DNA of 64,000 nt from Ailurus styani (lineage: Eukaryota > Chordata > Mammalia > Carnivora > Ailuridae), in the NCBI GenBank assembly GCA_002007465.1, contig LNAC01000680.1:365405-429404 (forward strand), read 5' to 3'. The notes under the pieces are model-generated. The model saw nothing but the letters and a program-made list of their open reading frames with translations, searched no databases and was not told where the DNA came from. A program made the position numbers and the translations under genes. Below are positions 57,955 to 64,000 of the stretch, piece after piece; the stretch's first letter is position 1; every line of letters begins with the position of its first letter.

Positions 57955-58400
57955 TTTATGTCTCCCCCGGGGAATCCCACGTCAGGTGCCCGTGGCGACC
58001 GTCCCCTCCTCTGCTCCTCTGCTCCTCTCTTGAGATGTTTAGTCGGAACAGGAGATTTTCCTACCACTCGGCACACGTGTGTGTTGGTGAGCGTGAGGGT
58101 GCGTGTCCCGCCTGTGCTCGGCAGCTCCTGGGAGGCGCCCTCCCGATCGGGTCCTGTCCAGCGCACCCTCTCTCTCCTCCGGTAGGTCTGTGCTCTCCCT
58201 TCTCCATGATGTACCTGTTCCAGACTTACTCACGTTTAGCTTCCTGCGCACGCATTGGTGTTTCCCTTCGCTGGCTCATCAGGGCCCGGGTCCGCTGCTG
58301 GGGATCTTTGCCAGGGTGAGCCCCCTTCTGGGTCAGCGGCACTTCTGCTGGCAAGTCGTGGTTCACCAGGACTCCGGTCTCCTCTGCTGACATTTTCCTG
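57955..58400. promoter_or_regulatory. CpG-rich patch of unknown role
   Basis: Dense CpG (CCCCCGGGG, GTGGCGACCG, CACACGTG, GTGTCCCGCC, CCCGATCGGG), repeat-free, no TATA box, overlapping short accidental open frames on both strands. It could be the promoter of a neighbouring gene outside the window. No exon is supported. Confidence 0.35.
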
Positions 58401-58462
58401 GGGAAGAAGAAAGAGGCACCTTGTTTTCTCCCCTCTAACAAACATGTTTGTTTGTTTGTTTC

Positions 58463-58562
58463 CTTATTTTTTAAGTAGGCTCCATGCCCAACATGGGGCT
58501 TGAACTCATGACCCTGGGATCAAGTATTGCATCCTCTAACCACTGAGCCAGCCAGGCGCCCC
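58463..58562 (-). mobile_element. Short tRNA-like SINE
   Basis: TTTTTTAAGTAGGCTCCATG, CATGGGGCTTGAACTCATGA and CACTGAGCCAGCCAGGCGCC. Confidence 0.9.
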
Positions 58563-58964
58563 TGTCTCACAGCGTTTTAAGTGCCCCCGAGCAGTGAGCC
58601 CAAAGTACCCCTCAGGGGGGCATGTGCAGCCTCTCTCTCAGGATATCCTGGGATTTCTATAGGTTGGTGTTCCCAGATCTCACCACTTTACTTCTGACCA
58701 TGACTCCTGGGCTCTGTGCTTCTGGTCCCCAGGCCCTCGCTGGACTCAGAAGTGGAAAGTTTCTCTGCCAGCTCCCTTCTTCTGGACTCCGGAGAAGCAA
58801 AGTTTTACGGCCACCCTAAAGCTCAGAGGCCTCTTGCTTCAAAGAATGTTCTGCAGCTAGTTGTAAGCTGAAGGAGGATGGTGGAAAGGGTGTATTCAAG
58901 AGCCATGTCCCTGGAATTCCCAGGAACATTCACTCTATTCCAAAATACCACAGGCTGTTTTCAC
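58563..58964. other. Intergenic, nothing recognised
   Basis: GC-moderate sequence without a named repeat or gene. Confidence 0.45.
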
Positions 58965-59265
58965 AGACCACTGTGCAGTAAAACCAGAAATCATCAACTA
59001 GAAGGCCCGCCTCAGAAACCAAGAACTTCACCATCAACAAAACCCTTCTAGACACAAATATCAGCACTCACTCAACTATCTATCGGGTAAAAGAGAAAAT
59101 CAAGATAGAAATTATAAATTATTTCTAATGAATAACAATGAGAACAGAAAATACAAAAATCTATGAGATGTGACCAAAGAAGAATTCAAAGGAACACACA
59201 GAGATTTATATAGCTGTTTTAGAAAAACAAACAAAAGATTAAAAGTAATGAAGAGGCCCCAGGTA
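58965..59265 (+). mobile_element. L1 ORF2 fragment, sense
   Basis: ACCAGAAATCATCAACTAGA and AGAAAATCAAGATAGAAATT then GATGTGACCAAAGAAGAATT follow early ORF2 of an old L1. Confidence 0.55.
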
Positions 59266-59319
59266 AAGATAGCACATTGAACATTCGAGACTAATTTTGC
59301 TTCCACTGAGACACCTATT

Positions 59320-59540
59320 AAAAATAAAGAGATGGGGGCACCCGGGTGGCTCAGTCGTTAAGTGTCTGCCTTCGGCTCCGGTCATGATCTCGGGGTCCTG
59401 GGATCAAGCCCCTCATCGGGCTCCCTGCTCAGCGGGGAGCCTGTTTCTCCCTCTCCCACTCCCCCTGGTTGTGTTCCCTCTTTCACTCTGTCTCTCTCTG
59501 TCAAATAAAGAAATAAAATCTTTTTAAATAAATAAAGAGA
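59320..59540 (+). mobile_element. can-SINE
   Basis: SINE about 59334-59528, head GGGGGCACCCGGGTGGCTCA. Flanked by AAATAAAGAGAT / AAATAAAGAGATT. Confidence 0.93.
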
Positions 59541-59731
59541 TTTTATTTTCACCTATATTTTGTAAAATTCAAATCCCCAGAAAAGGCACAAAACATTATG
59601 ATAAACACGTCTATAGGAACCATCCAAATGCACCAACTGCTATGATTTTGCCACATTAACTTTATCTCTGTCTCTTTTCGTACCTAGAAAGACATCTTTG
59701 TTCCCGAATCATCAACGACAGTTATCAATAT

Positions 59732-60056
59732 TATGACACTTCACTCTTTTTTTATTTTTTATTTTATTTATTATTTTTTTTTACTTATTTTGCAGGGCTG
59801 TTTTTTTAAATTTATTTTTATTATTATTATTTGCCCCAGGGGTCTTTTTTAAAAATTTTTAAAGATTTATTTATTTATTTGAGAGAGAAGGGATGGGAGG
59901 ACAGAGGGAGAGGAAGTCTCAGGCAGTCTCCACGCCCAGCACAGAGCCTGACAGGGGCTCGATTCCAGGATGCTGAGATCGAGACCTGAGCCAAAACCAA
60001 GAGTCAGACACTTAACTGCTGGAGCCACCTAGGTGTCCCTATGACCCTTCACTCTT
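59732..60056 (-). mobile_element. can-SINE with long T-rich tail
   Basis: SINE 59749-60039; the tail region is about 100 bp of T/A-rich repeats. Target duplication TATGACACTTCACTCTT / TATGACCCTTCACTCTT. Confidence 0.92.
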
Positions 60057-60364
60057 AAACATGCATCTCTTAAGAATAAGGATGATCTATTGCTATAGCT
60101 GACTTTTCTCATAAGAAAGACTCCAAAGCAGAGATTTGCTTGTGGGGTGCCCTTGGGATCACATCCGTGGAAGGGAAGAAAGATCTGGGCTGTTACATAG
60201 ATTCAGTAACAGCAGGTGAAAGTCCCTAGAAGAGTTTGAAGCTAGGCTGGCCCTTCACAGTTGTCCCAAGTTGGTATGAGGGGAGCTGGGCCTTTATACT
60301 CCCCTGTCAACCAGTAATGGACATGGGCTTCCCCAGGGAAAGGGTATGACCTTGGGTGAGCAGT

Positions 60365-60740
60365 TTTCTTTGACCCAGGCACTCCCCGAAGACAGCTAAC
60401 AATGGAGGACTATTTGATGGCAGTACTTCCAGCAGTCATGGGACTCAGTCCTTCCCTCCTGTGCATCCACTGCCCACTACTGTCCACCCCTGCCACTCAG
60501 TACCACTTCCTCATCTCAGTTCCAGGACTCCCATGGGCATCTTTCCTAAAAGGAAAATTTATAAGAGCAACCTTAAAGGGGCAAACCACAACCACTGCCA
60601 ACACAGCTGGTCTCAGGGCCATACTGATACTCTGCTCGGTCAAGGTGTTCGGGATCCAAAAACTGGCTTTGATCTGGAAACAGGCACAAAGGCAAGAGCA
60701 GCAATATTCACACCAGACGAGTGGATTTTAAGATTAAAAT
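60365..60740 (+). other. Unidentified coding-like segment (possible retrocopy piece)
   Basis: One plus frame stays open for about 120 codons (from about 60378 to the stop near 60754), C-rich and Ser/Pro/His-rich at first (GGLFDGSTSSSHGTQSFPPV) and later DPKTGFDLETGTKARAAIF. A second frame is open too, which weakens the case. It ends against L1-like sequence. I do not recognise the parent protein, if there is one. Confidence 0.25.
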
Positions 60741-61340
60741 CCCCAATTGGATAAAGAAGGATATGATTACTACACAACTTATGAACAGGATGTAATGGGC
60801 ATAAAACTTTCTGCACCCAACAATGTAGCAGATAAATGTAGAAAGCAAAAATGATCGGAACTACAAAGACAGTCTCCTGAAAATCCAGTTTCAGTAGGAG
60901 ACTTCAATCTCTCTCTTTCGAAATCGGTAACTCTGATAGCGAAAAATAGATGCCTAGAAGAATTAGTAGTATAGTCCACAAACTCAAGTATTTCTTCATA
61001 TACGGAATATATATTTTTGTGTATACATGAGCGTTTATCAAAATTTATCATCTACTTGGTCATAGAAAAATCTTGAAAAATTCAAGAAATTAGATATCTC
61101 ATAGACTATCTTCTCTGCTCATCATTCAATAAAAAAAAAAGAAATAATTTAAAAGGTAACCAAAATATACTAACTACTTGGAAATTAAGTGTAAGAAACA
61201 CACTATTTAATAACACTTGGATCAAAGAAAAGCAGAAGTAAAATGACAAATTATCTAGAAAACAGAGAAAAGGAGATTTCACTGGAAAACACATGGGGCC
61301 AAAAAAAACTACACTCAAAGGAAATTTTGCAGCCTTAAGT
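60740..61340 (+). mobile_element. L1 ORF2 fragment, sense
   Basis: CTTTCTGCACCCAACAATGT, GTTTCAGTAGGAGACTTCAA, ACTTGGTCATAGAAAAATCT and GGAAATTTTGCAGCC follow the endonuclease and early ORF2 region of an old L1. Confidence 0.65.
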
Positions 61341-61552
61341 AACTCCATGAATAAGTGAGGAGAACTTGCTGCTTGTATGTGACTCACTTCAAGCATTTCT
61401 TCAAATCTAGAGCCACATCTCACACCTCCCTCGTCTTCCCTGCCTCAGTCACCCCTCCTTCCCTCCCTCCTCCCTCCCTCCCTCGCTCCCTCTATCCTCA
61501 GGCATTGTCTTGCTTCAGTGAACATGATCTGTTGGTCTCACTACATACAGCA

Positions 61553-61690
61553 AGTCTTCTCAAACGTCAATGAGCGAATATATTACCTATAGGGCTCTTG
61601 TTAAATTGCTGATTCTGTTTTAGTAGTTCAGGGATGGGGACTGAGATTCTGCATTTCTAACAAGCTCCCAGGTGACACTGCTAATCCACT
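61553..61690 (+). mobile_element. MER5A-like hAT-Charlie remnant
   Basis: GGGGACTGAGATTCTGCATT then TCTAACAAGCTCCCAGGTGA and CACTGCTAATCC are MER5A landmarks. Confidence 0.75.
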
Positions 61691-61716
61691 CCCCACACCC
61701 ATACTTTTTTCTCTTT

Positions 61717-61854
61717 TTTTAAGATTTTATTTATTTATTTGAGAGAGAGAGTGTGTGAGAGAGAGCATGAGCTGGGGGAGAGGCTGATGGAGAGGGAGAG
61801 GCCGATTCCCTGCTGAGCAGCGAGCCCAACTCGGGGCTCAATCCCAGGACCCTA
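61717..61854 (-). mobile_element. can-SINE, 5' truncated
   Basis: Reverse-oriented tail and body, stopping at AATCCCAGGACCCTA. The tRNA-like head is missing. Confidence 0.88.
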
Positions 61855-62745
61855 GTTACAAAACTCTTAGTAATGCTAGGGCTCGCCCTGGCTCTCCTCC
61901 TCCCTGGCTCACTTTTCCCCCTCAGCCTGGTTTCTCTGAGGTTGCCCTTCTTCGTGAAGTGTTAGCCTGTAGCTTTGGTCACAGGCACTGTTTTCTGGGA
62001 AGCCCAGGCTAAGCCCACACTGTCCTTGAGAAATAGGAAAAGAATGAGAAAACAAACTGAAAAAAAAAAATTAAGGAGAATTCATTGAGATAGAAGATGA
62101 TATTTAAGGAAGAGTAGGGGAAAATCTCCAAAATCCCTTTCTTTGAGGAAAACAGTTTCAGGATATTGGTCAGGGTTCTGTGTGGTCAGCAATACAAGCC
62201 GGTGCTGATGACAAAGTAGCAAGCAAATTTGTTAAAGAGAGATTGAGTAGCTCACACTATTGCTATGAAAAGCCAGATTTAAGGTGAAATAATGCCCCCA
62301 ACTCTACCTGTGCTATCTACTGATGAACTACCGCTCCTATCACCACACTTCCCCCATGCCATGACCTTGACCTTGGAACCTTTGCCAGCACAGCCACCTG
62401 CAAAGCTCACTGCCTGTCCCACCAGGACCTACAGGTAGGGCAACTCCATGCTGAACTTGATTCCCCATGGAGCCAGCCCACTTTCCATTCATCCCACAAA
62501 AGGTCCTAACAATGAAGGAGCCTGGGAACTTGACTTCTGATCTAAGCCTGAAGAGACGACTCACAACTGTGAATTTCTCCAAATCGAAGAGCACTGTTCT
62601 GAAGATGATGGGAAGTGGCGAACATAAGACAGATGTCTACTAGAAGCAATAAGACAGCTACACCCTTCGTGAGGCAGATCAAAAATAAGAGAAACAGAAC
62701 CAACACGTTTAAGAAATAGTCGTGGCAAGCTCATTATCTGGAGTA
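61855..62745. other. Intergenic, nothing recognised
   Basis: No gene or named repeat. Text near 62160-62640 has the composition of an old LTR internal region, but no landmark supports that. Confidence 0.4.
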
Positions 62746-62954
62746 CCGCTGTCCCATAGAAATAGAATGGAAGCGGTGTATGTCATTAAAATTTTTCTAG
62801 CAGCCACATTAAAAAGAATAAAAAAGAACTATGTGAAGTTAATTTTAATATTTAATCCAACATACCCAAAATAGTATGTCTTCAACATATTTGAATATAA
62901 TCAATCAATATAAAAGTAATGAGACATTTTACATTTTTTTCATCCTAAGTCTTG

Positions 62955-63189
62955 GAAATTGGTGTATACTTTATTTTATTTTTTTAAAAGATTGTATTTA
63001 TTTATCTATTTTAAGAAACATGAGCAAGGGAGAGGAGCAGAGGGAGAGGGACAAGCAGACTCCATGCTGAACACAGAGCCTGATGCTGGCCCCATCCCAT
63101 GAACCTGAGATCGTGACGTGAGATGAAATCAAGAATCGACTCTTAACTGACTGAGTCACCCAGGCACCCCAGAAATTGGTGTATGTTTT
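62955..63189 (-). mobile_element. can-SINE inside the hAT element
   Basis: SINE about 62972-63171. Target duplication GAAATTGGTGTATACTTT / GAAATTGGTGTATGTTTT. Confidence 0.93.
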
Positions 63190-63433
63190 AAACTTACAGT
63201 TCGGGGTGCCTGGGTTGCTCAATTGGTTAACTGTCTGCCTTTGGCTCTGGTCACAATCTCAAGGTCCTGGGATTGAGCCCCACATTGGGCTTCCTGCTCA
63301 GCAGAGAGCCTGCTTCTCCCTCTCCCTCTGCCTGCCACTCTGCCTACTTGTGCTCTCTCTCTCTATCTCTCTGTCAAATAAATAAATAAAATCTAAAAAA
63401 ACAAAAAACAAAAAACGGTTAAACTTACAGTTC
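63187..63433 (+). mobile_element. can-SINE inside the hAT element
   Basis: SINE 63203-63418. Perfect 15 bp target duplication TTAAACTTACAGTTC. Confidence 0.96.
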
Positions 63434-63544
63434 ATTTCAGTTGGACCAGTCAACATTTCAAGTGCCCAAAAACCACATGTGGCTCATGGCTACTATATTA
63501 GATAATCCAGAGATAGTAGAAATAAAATCAGAATTCTGTTGCCC

Positions 63545-63980
63545 ACATCATTCAGACAAAAACAAATTCTGAGTGATTTAAAGATTTGAACCTAAAAAAA
63601 TAAAGTGATTCAAATCTTAGAAGAAAACATGCAACGCGATACCTACCTGGGACTTGTAAGCAGTTTCTGTTCACCTGCAATGCAGATGGCAGATAAAGGG
63701 TTAATATCTATACACACAAAGAGCTTGGGCAAATTGGTATCAGAATAAAAATGATCAGAGGCTCTCACAGAACAAACCCAAATGGCAAATAAACCTAAAA
63801 AGATATCTAGCTTCCCTGGGAATCAGGAAAATACACATCAAATAACAAGACATCGCTCTGCTGACATCAGACTAGCAAATCAGAAACTTGTGAACAGCTA
63901 CTACAGGCTGGGAAGGGACTCTATTCAGCACATCACAGATAGCTGGAGAGCCATCTGGCAACATCTATCAAACAAAAAGG
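63545..63980 (+). mobile_element. L1 ORF2 3' part, sense
   Basis: TCTTAGAAGAAAACATGCAA, AACCCAAATGGCAAATAAAC, GACATCAGACTAGCAAATCA and GCCATCTGGCAACATCTATC follow the last third of L1 ORF2. Confidence 0.75.
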
Positions 63981-63981
63981 C

Positions 63982-64000
63982 GGGGGGGGGGGGGCCTGGG
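63982..64000 (+). mobile_element. Probable start of a further can-SINE, cut by the window end
   Basis: A run of 13 G is followed by CCTGGG, as in the (G)GCGCCTGGG head. The G run may also contain a base-count error. Confidence 0.45.

Larger units (their letters stand above)
62747..63512 (+). mobile_element. hAT-type DNA transposon remnant split by two SINEs
   Basis: Pieces at 62747-62971, 63172-63202 and 63419-63512 join into one old non-autonomous element: CTGTCCCATAGAAATAGAAT, TTTCTAGCAGCCACATTAAA, CATCCTAAGTCTTGGAAATT, AACATTTCAAGTGCCC and CCACATGTGGCTCATGGCTA. Confidence 0.7.

Noticed and set aside
57942..58445. Cluster of overlapping open frames near 58 kb
   Set aside because: Frames on both strands are a by-product of CpG-rich, stop-poor DNA. 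No domain or splice pattern favours any of them.

Overview
The window is mammalian nuclear DNA from a carnivoran, most likely a musteloid (mustelid such as ferret, mink, otter or badger). The main evidence is about sixty copies of a tRNA-derived can-SINE with the musteloid-type head (GGCGCCTGGGTGGCTCAG, then GGGTTAAAGCCTCTGCC) and tail (CTGTCAAATAAATAAATAAA). Most are flanked by target-site duplications that can be read directly. They lie among older mammalian repeats: L1, L2, MIR, MER5A, MER20 and MaLR-type LTRs. Genus and chromosome cannot be fixed by reading alone.

The genes form a small KRAB zinc-finger (KZNF) cluster. On the minus strand, gene A reads leftward out of the window: a start exon at 10755-10811, a KRAB-A exon at 8840-8966 (127 bp), a KRAB-B/b exon at 8299-8394 (96 bp) and a C2H2 exon from 815 to beyond base 1. 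All splice sites and phases agree and the frame is open for at least 357 codons. Behind it in the same orientation lies copy B (24565 down to about 14985), a tandem duplicate with every matching exon still visible but broken by frameshifts and stops. On the plus strand, gene C has a CpG-rich promoter and untranslated first exon (about 33350-33599), a start exon with ATG at 37447, KRAB-A at 42115-42241, KRAB-B at 42520-42615 and a C2H2 exon at 46395-48178. It predicts a complete 673-residue protein with seven intact C-terminal fingers after a long stretch of eroded ones. It resembles the ZNF248/ZNF782/ZNF37A-type KZNFs.

Layout: 1-11 kb gene A with an old L1 in its long intron; 11-15 kb spacer with MaLR pieces and a perfect (CCATT)14 array; 15-24.6 kb pseudogene B; 24.8-33.1 kb gene-poor L1 and SINE field; 33.3-33.7 kb CpG promoter; 33.7-48.2 kb gene C; 48.2-64 kb repeats, with a CTCF-like motif near 54.16 kb and a CpG-rich unexplained patch near 58.0-58.4 kb.

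Function: both KRAB proteins are expected to be nuclear DNA-binding repressors that recruit TRIM28 (KAP1) through the KRAB box; this rests on family knowledge. A and B read away from C, so the 33.4 kb CpG region sits between the two transcription directions. I found no bacterial-type system, CRISPR array, rRNA or standalone tRNA gene. The most interesting content is the intact/decayed KZNF pair, finger erosion in gene C, the possible shared promoter, and nested transposon structures. Nothing here convincingly amounts to an undescribed system.
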